Position numbers and translations under genes: made by a program
From: Afipia sp.
GTDB lineage: Bacteria > Pseudomonadota > Alphaproteobacteria > Rhizobiales > Xanthobacteraceae
Reading direction: 5' to 3'
NCBI GenBank assembly: GCA_017474385.1
Contig: JAFVHU010000140.1
Span: 23,142 to 87,141, forward strand
Length of the DNA stretch: 64,000 nucleotides
The notes under the pieces: model-generated
The model's database searches: none
The model's input: only the letters and a program-made list of their open reading frames with translations
What the model was told of the DNA's origin: nothing
Shown here: positions 8,324-15,745 of the stretch, piece by piece
Numbering within the stretch: position 1 is the stretch's first letter
Layout: each line of letters begins with the position of its first letter

Positions 8324-9970
8324 ATGTCGACTGAAATGCCTTCATCCGCGAGCGACCTTCGGGCGCTTGCCGAGCAATCCAACGCCTGGCCGTTCGAGCA
8401 GGCGAAGCAGATTGTCGCGCGGCTGAAGAAAAAGCCGAAGGATGAAGTGCTGTTCGAGACCGGCTACGGTCCGTCGGGCCTGCCGCATATCGGCACGTTT
8501 GGCGAAGTGGCGCGCACCACCATGGTGCGCCACGCATTTCGCGTGCTCACCGAAGACAAGATCAAAACGAAACTGCTGGCGTTCTCCGACGACATGGACG
8601 GCCTGCGCAAGGTGCCGGACAATGTGCCGAACAAGGAGATGCTGGAACAGGATCTCGGCAAGCCGCTGACGCAGGTCCGCGATCCGTTCGGCACGCATCC
8701 GAGTTTCGGCGAGCACAACAACGCGCGGCTGCGCGCGTTTCTCGACACCTTCGGCTTCGATTACGAATTCGCCTCATCGACGCAATACTACAAGTCGGGC
8801 CGCTTCGACGCGACGCTGCTGAAGATGCTGGAGAACATCGACAAGGTGATGGCGATCATGCTGCCGTCGCTGCGTGAGGAGCGTGCGGCCACGTACTCGC
8901 CGTTCTTACCCGTCTCGCCGCGCACCGGCGTCGTGCTGCAAGTGCCGATCGTCGCGCATGACGCCAAAGCCGGCACGGTGTCCTATGACGATCCCGACAC
9001 CAAGGAGCGGGTCACCGTTCCTGTCACCGGCGGACATTGCAAGCTGCAGTGGAAGCCGGACTGGGCGATGCGCTGGGTCGCGCTCGGCGTCGATTATGAA
9101 ATGGCGGGCAAGGATCTCATCGACTCGGTCAAGCTGTCCGGAAAAATCTGCTCGGCGCTTGGCGGCACGCCGCCGGAAGGCTTCAACTACGAATTGTTTC
9201 TCGACGACAAGGGCCAGAAGATTTCCAAGTCGAAGGGCAACGGCCTCACCATCGACGAGTGGCTGCGTTATGCCTCACCGGAATCGCTGTCGCTGTTCAT
9301 GTACCGCGAGCCGAAGGCAGCGAAGCGGCTGCATTTCGACGTCATCCCGCGCAATGTCGACGACTATCAGCAGTTCACCGACGGCTACCCGCGCCAGGAT
9401 GGCAAGCAGCGCCTGAGCAATCCGGTCTGGCACATCCATGCGGGCGATCCGCCGCTCGCCGACATGCCGGTGACGTTCCAGTTGCTGCTGACGCTGGTGT
9501 CGTCATCGAACGCGGAGAATGCCGAAACGCTGTGGGGGTTCATCGGCCGTTATCGTCCGGGCGTGACGCCGAAGACGCATCCGAAGCTGGATGCGATGGT
9601 TGGCTACGCGATCAACTACTATCGCGATTTCGTGGCGCCGACGAAGACCTTCCGCGAGCCGACCGAGAGCGAGCGCGCCGCCTTGACCGATCTGCGCAAC
9701 GCGCTGGCGCAACTGCCGCCCGAGGCGTCCGCGGAAGACATCCAGAACGTGGTCTATGAAATTGGCCGCCGCGAGCCGTTTCTCGATCAGGTGAAGAAAG
9801 GCAAGGACGGCCGTCCGGGCGTCTCGCTCGACTGGTTCAACATGCTCTATCAGGTGCTGCTCGGCCAGGAGAAAGGCCCACGCTTCGGATCGTTCGTCGC
9901 GGTCTATGGCGTCACGAACGCGATCGCGATGATTGATGCGGCGCTGAAGCCAATAGACAGAGACAGATGA
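8324..9970 (+). CDS. lysK: Lysine--tRNA ligase, class I, with altered 3' end
   Basis: A 548-residue class I lysyl-tRNA synthetase, which attaches lysine to tRNA-Lys in the cytoplasm. The HIGH-type motif is at residues 55-58 ([10 protein letters not shown]) and the KMSKS-type motif at 299-304 (KISKSKGN). Class I LysRS is typical of archaea and alphaproteobacteria; no class II motifs are seen. ATG 8324 follows a GGAGA-like site; the upstream in-frame 8237 start would overlap the previous gene. The last codons read [12 protein letters not shown] and overlap the next AT-rich ORF by four bases (ATGA). A second copy of the IDAAL codons with a different tail lies 1.3 kb downstream, suggesting the true 3' end was displaced. 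Confidence 0.96.
   Translation: MSTEMPSSASDLRALAEQSNAWPFEQAKQIVARLKKKPKDEVLFETGYGPSGLPHIGTFGEVARTTMVRHAFRVLTEDKIKTKLLAFSDDMDGLRKVPDNVPNKEMLEQDLGKPLTQVRDPFGTHPSFGEHNNARLRAFLDTFGFDYEFASSTQYYKSGRFDATLLKMLENIDKVMAIMLPSLREERAATYSPFLPVSPRTGVVLQVPIVAHDAKAGTVSYDDPDTKERVTVPVTGGHCKLQWKPDWAMRWVALGVDYEMAGKDLIDSVKLSGKICSALGGTPPEGFNYELFLDDKGQKISKSKGNGLTIDEWLRYASPESLSLFMYREPKAAKRLHFDVIPRNVDDYQQFTDGYPRQDGKQRLSNPVWHIHAGDPPLADMPVTFQLLLTLVSSSNAENAETLWGFIGRYRPGVTPKTHPKLDAMVGYAINYYRDFVAPTKTFREPTESERAALTDLRNALAQLPPEASAEDIQNVVYEIGRREPFLDQVKKGKDGRPGVSLDWFNMLYQVLLGQEKGPRFGSFVAVYGVTNAIAMIDAALKPIDRDR
9932..9948 (+). repeat. Direct repeat copy 1 (left junction in lysK 3' end)
   Basis: The 17 bases ATTGATGCGGCGCTGAA encode IDAALK near the end of lysK. 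They recur at 11235-11251 with one change (T to C, a silent Asp codon change). The match ends abruptly on both sides, as expected for a recombination core. Confidence 0.7.
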
Positions 9971-11184
9971 TGTTGCTGAAAAATCAAAATATCATCAACC
10001 GGAATGCGGCTCAATTGCTTGAAAGGGTGACACTCATATTCAATCAAGACGGCCGGCTGCGTATTTCTAACTCGATATACAAAGCCGATGAATTTATGCC
10101 TTCCGTAAAAGAGCTACTAAGGGCTTTAATCGAGTTCAATCAATCTAGTAATCATGATTACGGCGTAAAGCTATTAACTGCCACCCGAAGCTATATCCGA
10201 ACAGTCGATAAAATATTTGAAAGATCCCGGCCTAGATTTTTAACGTCAATGCGCAGCGCCGGAGGCCCAAGTTTTGTTAATGCTTATAAAGATGCCGTTT
10301 CTCTAGAGAAAATATTGGGCGTCAGCATTGCCGGCGATGAGTTTGCGCCCATAAATTTGCCGGAGCAGAAGCCTTCGCCCATCTACGCACGGGTGGAAGG
10401 ACAAAAAATTGTTCTGGATTCAGGAAAGTCTCTTCATCCACTTCTATCGGTTAGCGCACTTGATCGAACGAAAGCGTATCTAAAAGAAGAGCTTTCGCAA
10501 TTGGTGGCGGCGCTTCGATCATCAAACGTTGATAGGCGCATTGTCGCGGAATTTTCTAAATTAATTTCATTCATTGATTTTGAGGATGATGCTGGCGCAA
10601 TTATTCTGGGGTTGCATGCCAGAAAAGTTATGCAAATAGGCTCGATGGTTGAGCAAGAGGTTTCGTCTGTGTTGTCTATTCAGATCACGTCAACTCTGAT
10701 GCAGGTTTCTCATTTTTCCTCTCAATATAAAGACTGGGTCGATTTTATCAGGAACGCCTTGCAATATTCCGCGAGAGATGCCGTCGAGGATAAAATTGAT
10801 GGAGCTGTGAAAGATTTTATCGAGATTCTAGCTTCCAATCCCAATAGTATTGATCAGAGGATTCCAGAGGTTGTTAAGTCTATCGAGGGATCACTCGCTC
10901 AAGAGGAAGAAACGAGGGCGGGTGCGATCTACGCTTTGATTCGAGGGTTTGAGAATATCTGCATTGTTGCGGTTAAGTTTGCCTTTGACGAAGCGAATAA
11001 ACTTGTAAGCGAGACTGCAAAGAATATTCGAGGGATGGCCGCAAAGGCATTGGCCGTTACGGTGGTTGGTCTTGCTCTGACGATGATTTACAGCTTTATG
11101 CCTGTGATAAATGTCGCTCCAGAACTGAGCTGGATAACGGAAATCATTTCGAAAATTGAGAAGATAAAGGATATTCTAAAATAG
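9967..11184 (+). CDS. Unknown AT-rich protein with C-terminal membrane segment
   Basis: A 405-residue protein that I do not recognise. It looks mostly helical and charged. Residues about 20-75 and 175-350 contain heptad-like stretches ([35 protein letters not shown]-like region). One hydrophobic segment lies near the C-terminus ([20 protein letters not shown]), then a short amphipathic tail ending [10 protein letters not shown]. No signal peptide, enzyme motif or nucleotide-binding loop is evident. Base composition and codon use (many A/T-ending codons) differ sharply from every neighbour. Its ATG overlaps the lysK stop, so it probably depends on lysK transcription and translational coupling. 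A membrane-acting toxin or defence effector is one possibility, but nothing in the sequence proves it. Confidence 0.75.
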   Translation: MMLLKNQNIINRNAAQLLERVTLIFNQDGRLRISNSIYKADEFMPSVKELLRALIEFNQSSNHDYGVKLLTATRSYIRTVDKIFERSRPRFLTSMRSAGGPSFVNAYKDAVSLEKILGVSIAGDEFAPINLPEQKPSPIYARVEGQKIVLDSGKSLHPLLSVSALDRTKAYLKEELSQLVAALRSSNVDRRIVAEFSKLISFIDFEDDAGAIILGLHARKVMQIGSMVEQEVSSVLSIQITSTLMQVSHFSSQYKDWVDFIRNALQYSARDAVEDKIDGAVKDFIEILASNPNSIDQRIPEVVKSIEGSLAQEEETRAGAIYALIRGFENICIVAVKFAFDEANKLVSETAKNIRGMAAKALAVTVVGLALTMIYSFMPVINVAPELSWITEIISKIEKIKDILK

Positions 11185-11191
11185 GGTTTAT

Positions 11192-11208
11192 CTGCATCGC
11201 TGATGCAG
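11192..11208 (+). other. Perfect 7-bp hairpin after the unknown ORF
   Basis: CTGCATC and GATGCAG pair around a three-base loop, eight bases past the stop at 11184. No T-run follows, so it is not a classic terminator. It may stabilise the transcript end or mark the element boundary. Confidence 0.4.
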
Positions 11209-11234
11209 TCCACGTGATCTGTCCGACACTAAAT

Positions 11235-11267
11235 ATTGACGCGGCGCTGAAACGGGCAGCGAGCTAG
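11235..11267 (+). pseudogene. Displaced lysK 3' end (direct repeat copy 2)
   Basis: Bases 11235-11251 repeat 9932-9948 with one mismatch. Reading on in the same frame gives IDAALKRAAS and a TAG stop at 11265-11267, a plausible native LysRS C-terminus. The ybaK-type start follows 21 bases later, which is a normal intergenic distance if this was once the end of lysK. Confidence 0.65.
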
Positions 11268-11288
11268 CCGCCCGCTTCGGAGCAACGT

Positions 11289-11762
11289 ATGTCGAAGGTG
11301 ACGCGCGCCACCAAGATGCTGGAACAGGCCGGCGTTGCCTTTACCGTTCACACCTATGATTATGATGGCGACGCCGACCGCATCGGATTGCAGGCGGCTG
11401 AGGCGCTCGGCGAAGCGCCGTCGTGCGTGCTCAAGTCGCTGATGGCGTTGGTCGATGGCAGACCGGTCTGCGTGATCGTTCCTTCGGATCGCGAAGTGTC
11501 GATGAAAAAGCTCGCGGCTGCGTTCGGCGGAAAATCCGCGCAGATGATGAAGCCTGCCGATGCGGAGCGCCTATCGGGCTACAAGGTCGGCGGCATCAGT
11601 CCGTTCGGGCAGATGCGCGCACCTCGTGCGGCGATTGAAGAGCAGGCGATGGCGCAGAATCTGGTGTTCATCAACGGTGGGCAGCGCGGGTTGCACGTGC
11701 GGCTCAATCCGCGCGATGCGGCCAAGGTCTTGAATGCGATCGTTGCGCCGTTGGTCGCCTGA
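11289..11762 (+). CDS. ybaK: YbaK/EbsC family Cys-tRNA(Pro) deacylase
   Basis: A 157-residue trans-editing enzyme of the YbaK type, which hydrolyses cysteine mischarged on tRNA-Pro. Visible signatures are the N-terminal TRATKMLEQAGVAFTVHTYDYD, the LKSLMALVDGRPVCVIVPSDREV strand set, a catalytic-loop Lys in SMKKLAAAFGGK, and the VGGISPFGQ motif followed by FINGGQRGLHVRLNP. Length is normal for the family. It was probably the gene directly after lysK before the insertion, which would place two tRNA-fidelity genes together. It converges on the S24 regulator gene across ten bases. Confidence 0.93.
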   Translation: MSKVTRATKMLEQAGVAFTVHTYDYDGDADRIGLQAAEALGEAPSCVLKSLMALVDGRPVCVIVPSDREVSMKKLAAAFGGKSAQMMKPADAERLSGYKVGGISPFGQMRAPRAAIEEQAMAQNLVFINGGQRGLHVRLNPRDAAKVLNAIVAPLVA

Positions 11763-11771
11763 CGCGGAGCG

Positions 11772-12398
11772 TTACTGGCTCGCCCAGACGATGCGCGCGA
11801 TCCATTCGACGTTCTTGGCGTCGATGACGCGGTCCTTGTGCGCCGGATTGAGCGATTGCAGCTCGATAACCTTTGCGGTCCGGCGCTTCAGTTCCTTGAC
11901 CATGACCTCGCCGTCCTTGGTTTTCACCACCACACGGTCGCCGCGCCGGATCGGCGAGCCGGGTGAGACGATGATCACGTCGCCGTCGCGATAGGCCGGC
12001 TTCATCGAGTCGCCGGAAATTTCCAGCGCGTAGGCATGCTCGTCGTTGACCGAGGGAAGCCCGACTTCGTCCCAGCCCTTGCCGACAGGAAAGCCGCCGT
12101 CGTCGAAATAGCCGCCGGTGCCGGCTTCGGCAAAACCGAGCAGCGGCACCGCCTGCACCGAGCGCGCGGTGTCTTCGATGAACTGCACGAAGGTGTCGAC
12201 GGTGGTGCCGGTCGCGGCCAGTGCCTTCGCCACTGATTCGGTCGAGGGCCAGCGCTCACGCCCGTCCGGCGTGATCCGCTTCGATTTGTTGAAGGTGGTG
12301 GGATCGAGACCCGCACGCTTGGCCAATGCGGATGCCGATAAACCCGCGCGTTCGGCGAGGCGGTCGAGCGCATTCCAGATTTGATCGTGGGTCAACAT
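11772..12398 (-). CDS. S24/LexA-like (CI-type) transcriptional regulator
   Basis: A 208-residue repressor. Residues 1-60 form a helix-turn-helix domain (SASALAKRAGLDPTTFNKSKR). The C-terminal half is a LexA/CI-type S24 peptidase: Ser131 in SGDSMKPAYRDGD and Lys168 in GEVMVKEL form the expected dyad, and an Ala92-Gly93 pair (FAEAGTGGY) is in a position suited to self-cleavage. Such proteins respond to RecA filaments or act as stress or phage repressors. No phage genes are nearby, so this looks like a resident chromosomal regulator. Its targets are unknown; the AT-rich region just upstream is the natural candidate for autoregulation. Confidence 0.9.
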   Translation of the reverse strand: MLTHDQIWNALDRLAERAGLSASALAKRAGLDPTTFNKSKRITPDGRERWPSTESVAKALAATGTTVDTFVQFIEDTARSVQAVPLLGFAEAGTGGYFDDGGFPVGKGWDEVGLPSVNDEHAYALEISGDSMKPAYRDGDVIIVSPGSPIRRGDRVVVKTKDGEVMVKELKRRTAKVIELQSLNPAHKDRVIDAKNVEWIARIVWASQ

Positions 12399-12421
12399 GG
12401 GATGGCCGGATGTCTGGCCCA

Positions 12422-12480
12422 GCCGACCGGACCGGGCAGTGAATTTTATCAGGAACTAGGAATTATTACCTCGAAACCGG
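12422..12480 (-). promoter_or_regulatory. AT-rich upstream region of the S24 repressor
   Basis: The segment TTATCAGGAACTAGGAATTATTACC is much AT-richer than its surroundings and contains the near-repeat AGGAACT/AGGAATT. It lies 25-75 bases upstream of the S24 start and also upstream of the DUF952-pyrD pair. It is a candidate promoter or operator; no classic SOS box is visible. Confidence 0.3.
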
Positions 12481-12616
12481 CGTCTCCGCAATGCATAGCG
12501 ATCAGATGAACGCTGCCCTTGAAGTGGCCGGAGTGCGCCGATACGGTCTGCGGGGCATTCGGCAGAGCTCCGAAAAATCCCGAACGAATTCAATAACTCA
12601 CGAGAGTCCGCCCGCC

Positions 12617-12961
12617 GTGTCCACGATCTATAAAATTTGCCCCGCGTCGGCCTGGCGCGAGGCCGAGCGGCAGGGCGCCTTTCGCGGCAGTGCCGACGAC
12701 AAGCGCGACGGATTCATCCATTTTTCCACGGCGTCCCAGGTGGCGGGGACCGTCGCCAAGCATTTCGCGGGGCAGACCGGGCTGTTTCTGGTCGCGGTTG
12801 ACGCCGAAGCGCTGGGCCCGGCCTTGAAATGGGAACGCTCGCGCGGGGGCGAACTGTTTCCGCATCTCTACGGCGAACTCGACACCGGCGCCGTAACGGA
12901 CATCCTCGACCTGCGTGCGCGGTCTGACGGCTCGCACGATATTCCGGAGCTTGCGTCGTGA
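12617..12961 (+). CDS. DUF952 family protein
   Basis: A 114-residue protein matching the DUF952 pattern: STIYKICPASAWREAERQG, then DGFIHFSTASQVAGTVAKHFAG, then FLVAVDAEALGPALKWERSRGGELFPHLYGELD. The family is of unknown function but widespread in alphaproteobacteria, commonly beside pyrD. A GTG start at 12617 is chosen because conserved sequence begins immediately there; an upstream in-frame ATG (12491) adds 42 residues that do not look conserved. The stop overlaps the GTG start of pyrD by four bases (GTGA), so translation of the two is probably coupled. Confidence 0.85.
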   Translation: MSTIYKICPASAWREAERQGAFRGSADDKRDGFIHFSTASQVAGTVAKHFAGQTGLFLVAVDAEALGPALKWERSRGGELFPHLYGELDTGAVTDILDLRARSDGSHDIPELAS

Positions 12962-14052
12962 TCCGCGCCTTCGATGCTCTCACACTGCCGTTGCTGCGCC
13001 GGCTCGATCCGGAGGACGCCCATCGGCTGGCGATCGGCGGACTGCGGCTCTTGCCGCCGGCCAAGCCGCGCCCGAGCGACCCCAAGCTTGCGGTGCGGGC
13101 CTTCGGCCTGAATTTCCCCAATCCCGTCGGCATGGCCGCGGGCTTCGACAAGAACGCCGAAGCACCGGACGCGCTGCTGCGGCTGGGTTTCGGTTTTGTC
13201 GAGATCGGATCGGTGACGCCACGGCCGCAGGAGGGCAATCCGCGCCCGCGGTTGTTTCGCCTCGAGCAGGATTCCGGCGTCATCAACCGGATGGGCTTCA
13301 ACAATGACGGCGCTGAAGCTGTGCTTCGGCGGCTTGCCGCGCGGTCGCGTCTCGGCGGCATCGTCGGCGTCAATGTCGGCGCCAACAAGGATTCGATCGA
13401 TCGTACGGCGGACTATGTCCGGCTGATCGAGTTGTTCGCGCCGGTGGCGAGCTACTTCACGGTCAACGTCTCGTCACCCAACACGCCCGGCCTTCGCAAT
13501 CTGCAGCAGGCGGCGGCGCTGGATGATCTTCTGGCGCGGGTGGTCGATGCGCGCGAACGGGTGCGCAAGAATGCCGGCGACTCGCCGCTGCTCTTGAAGA
13601 TCGCGCCCGATCTGACGCTGCAGGAACTCGACGATGTTGTGCACATCGCCCGCTCGCGCCGGGTCGACGGCATGATCGTTGCGAACACGACGCTGGCGCG
13701 GCCCGCGTCATTGCGCGAACAGGCCCGCGCGAAGGAGCAGGGCGGATTGTCGGGGCGTCCGCTGCTCAGGCTGTCCACGCGCATGGTGGCGGAAACCTAT
13801 GTGCGCGCCGAAGGCGCGTTCCCGCTGATCGGTGTCGGCGGAATCGATTCCGGCGGCGCTGCGCTGATGAAGATCCGTGCCGGCGCCACTCTGATTCAAC
13901 TTTACTCGTCGCTGATCTACAAAGGTCTCGGGCTGGTCGAAGACATCAAAGCCGATCTCGTGTCGACGCTGCGGCGGACCAGCCGCGACAGTCTCTCCGA
14001 AATCGTCGGCGCGGATGCGGCGACGATTACCGCGGAGCCGTGGCCGGATTAA
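12958..14052 (+). CDS. pyrD: Dihydroorotate dehydrogenase (quinone), class 2
   Basis: A 364-residue membrane-associated flavoenzyme oxidising dihydroorotate to orotate with quinone, the fourth step of pyrimidine synthesis. Signatures are NPVGMAAGFDKNAE, GSVTPRPQEGNPRPRLFR, the FMN region NRMGFNNDG, VNVSSPNTPGLRNLQ with the class 2 catalytic Ser environment, and the C-terminal phosphate-binding GVGGIDSGGAALMKIRAGA. The N-terminal helices typical of class 2 enzymes are present. It starts with GTG overlapping the DUF952 stop. The 3' end overlaps the convergent MATE gene by 26 bases. Confidence 0.96.
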   Translation: MIRAFDALTLPLLRRLDPEDAHRLAIGGLRLLPPAKPRPSDPKLAVRAFGLNFPNPVGMAAGFDKNAEAPDALLRLGFGFVEIGSVTPRPQEGNPRPRLFRLEQDSGVINRMGFNNDGAEAVLRRLAARSRLGGIVGVNVGANKDSIDRTADYVRLIELFAPVASYFTVNVSSPNTPGLRNLQQAAALDDLLARVVDARERVRKNAGDSPLLLKIAPDLTLQELDDVVHIARSRRVDGMIVANTTLARPASLREQARAKEQGGLSGRPLLRLSTRMVAETYVRAEGAFPLIGVGGIDSGGAALMKIRAGATLIQLYSSLIYKGLGLVEDIKADLVSTLRRTSRDSLSEIVGADAATITAEPWPD

Positions 14053-15373
14053 GAGTTCCGTTACCGAATGAAGCCCTGAACAGCGCTGGATAACGCAGCG
14101 CCTGCAAGCCGCCGCGCGCGACGTAATGGATCAGAAGCGCGGTCCAGAGACCTGCATTGCCGAACGGACGCAGAAGCGCCCACGCGGTGAGGAAGATCAC
14201 CAGCGACAGCAGCATCAGATTGCGCATGTCGCGCGCCCAGGTGGCGCCAATGAAAATGCCGTCATAGGCGAATGCGAAAAAACCTACGATCGGCGCGAGA
14301 ATGACAAAGACAAGATAGTCATTCGCCACGCGCTGAATGTCGAGATTAGCCGTCATCAGCGCGATGAGATTCGATCCGAAGAAGAAATACGCGGTACTCA
14401 CGGCGAGCGCGAACACCGATCCCCACAGCATGATCAGCCTGGTTGCGGTCAGGAAGCCCTCGCGGTCGCGCTTGCCGTAAGTCCGGCCGCAAATCTGTTC
14501 GGCGGCATTCGCGATGCCGTCGAGAAAGAACGCGCTGATCAGCAGGAAGTTGTTGAGCACGGCGTTGGCGGCCAGCACGGTGTCGCCGGCGCGCGCACCT
14601 TGCGACGTAAAGAAAAGAAACGCCGCGATAAGTGCGGCTGTGCGAATGAGAATATCCCGGTTGACCGCAAACATGTGCAGGAGCCGCTCGCGGTCGAACA
14701 GCCGCTCAGTGCTGATGTTGAACACGCCGCCGAGCAGGCGCCAGGCCAGCACTGCGCCGACCGCAAATCCGGTTGTTTCGGCCAGCACCGCGGCAATTGC
14801 TGCGCCGGCAATGCTCTTGTTCAGCACAAGAACCAGCCACGCCGTCATCGCGATGTTGGCGACATTGATCAGGATTTGCAGGGCGAGTGCGGTTTTCGCG
14901 CGCGCCTGACCGACGAACCAGCCGAGAAGGACGTAGTTGCCGAGCGCCATCGGCGCGGACCACAAGCGAATCGCGAAGTATTCGCGCGCCGCCGCTGTCA
15001 CCGGCTCGCTGCCTCCCATCAGTGACAGGATCACAGTCCCCAGAGGTTTGCTTACTGCGATCAGCAGCAGACCGATCGCCGCAGCAACAATGATAGCGCG
15101 AAACAGCGTTGCGCGGATTTCGGCATGATCCTGCGCACCCAGGGCCTGCGCGGTGAACGCGACGGTGCCCATGCGCAGGAAACCGAACAGCCAGAACAGG
15201 CAATCGAAAACGACCGACGCGATCGCGACGCCGCCAAGCAGCGCGGGGTCACCCAGTCTGCCGATACAGGCCGTCGCGACGACTCCAAGCAACGGCGTCG
15301 TCAGATTGGCCAGCATCGCCGGACCGGCGATGCTGAAAACCTGTGCGGTTGTAACTTTGGCCGTGTCTCTCAA
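14027..15373 (-). CDS. MATE family efflux transporter (DinF-type)
   Basis: A 448-residue inner-membrane antiporter with about 12 hydrophobic segments. The N-terminus (IAGPAMLANLTTPLLGVVATACIGRLGDPALLGG) matches the first helices of DinF/NorM-type MATE exporters, which expel cationic drugs or organic acids using H+ or Na+. It begins with TTG directly after the upstream gene's stop (TGATTG), and the family pattern starts within the first 15 residues, so the start fits. Its end overlaps the 3' end of pyrD on the other strand. Substrate is unknown. Confidence 0.9.
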   Translation of the reverse strand: MRDTAKVTTAQVFSIAGPAMLANLTTPLLGVVATACIGRLGDPALLGGVAIASVVFDCLFWLFGFLRMGTVAFTAQALGAQDHAEIRATLFRAIIVAAAIGLLLIAVSKPLGTVILSLMGGSEPVTAAAREYFAIRLWSAPMALGNYVLLGWFVGQARAKTALALQILINVANIAMTAWLVLVLNKSIAGAAIAAVLAETTGFAVGAVLAWRLLGGVFNISTERLFDRERLLHMFAVNRDILIRTAALIAAFLFFTSQGARAGDTVLAANAVLNNFLLISAFFLDGIANAAEQICGRTYGKRDREGFLTATRLIMLWGSVFALAVSTAYFFFGSNLIALMTANLDIQRVANDYLVFVILAPIVGFFAFAYDGIFIGATWARDMRNLMLLSLVIFLTAWALLRPFGNAGLWTALLIHYVARGGLQALRYPALFRASFGNGTLNPATAPR

Positions 15374-15679
15374 TCAGCGCGGCCGCTGGGTGCTGAACAG
15401 CCGCGAGATCAGCCAGACCGGGATCACGATCACCGCGCCCAACAGGAAGTAGCGCCACACGCCATTGATGAAGTCGAAGCCCAGATTCCAGATCCAGTCG
15501 ATCAGGCGGCGGATGCTGTAGATGATGTTCCACGGGTCGAAGCCGATCGCGGCGAGCACGACGCCGACCAGCAGCGACAGCAACACCAGCCGCAGCAGCA
15601 CCGCCAATGGCGAGCCGCCGAGAAAACGCGACAGATTGTCGTCGTTTCTGGCTGGGATTTCTCTCACGTCGTCCGGCAT
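15374..15679 (-). CDS. Small membrane protein (DUF6460-like)
   Basis: A 101-residue protein with two transmembrane helices: PLAVLLRLVLLSLLVGVVLAAIG and YFLLGAVIVIPVWLISRLF. Between them is an aromatic amphipathic stretch (IIYSIRRLIDWIWNLGFDFING). This resembles the DUF6460 proteins of Bradyrhizobium relatives, of unknown function. ATG 15679 has a GAGGAGA site upstream and is preferred over the in-frame 15718 start. The MATE gene follows with no gap, so the two are one transcription unit. Confidence 0.72.
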   Translation of the reverse strand: MPDDVREIPARNDDNLSRFLGGSPLAVLLRLVLLSLLVGVVLAAIGFDPWNIIYSIRRLIDWIWNLGFDFINGVWRYFLLGAVIVIPVWLISRLFSTQRPR

Positions 15680-15745
15680 CGTCGTCTCCTCGGTGGGGGC
15701 GTCATCGCATAATAGCACGCCACATGGGGAACTGTCTCGGCTGCG

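Larger units (their letters stand above)
9949..11251 (+). mobile_element. Putative 1.3-kb single-gene integrated element at lysK 3' end
   Basis: This segment lies between two 17-bp direct repeats derived from the lysK 3' end. It contributes the current last lysK codons, one AT-rich ORF overlapping the lysK stop, and a short hairpin. Two sampled 60-base lines inside it have 27 and 24 G+C, far below the neighbouring genes. The distal repeat continues in frame as KRAAS and a stop, so the ancestral lysK tail appears displaced downstream. No integrase, transposase or terminal inverted repeat is visible, so mobility would have to be provided in trans. Interpretation as an element is inference. Confidence 0.6.

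Noticed and set aside
9949-11251. tRNA gene or integrase at the lysK insertion
   Set aside because: No cloverleaf or recombinase motif is visible; only one ORF and a small hairpin occur between the repeats.
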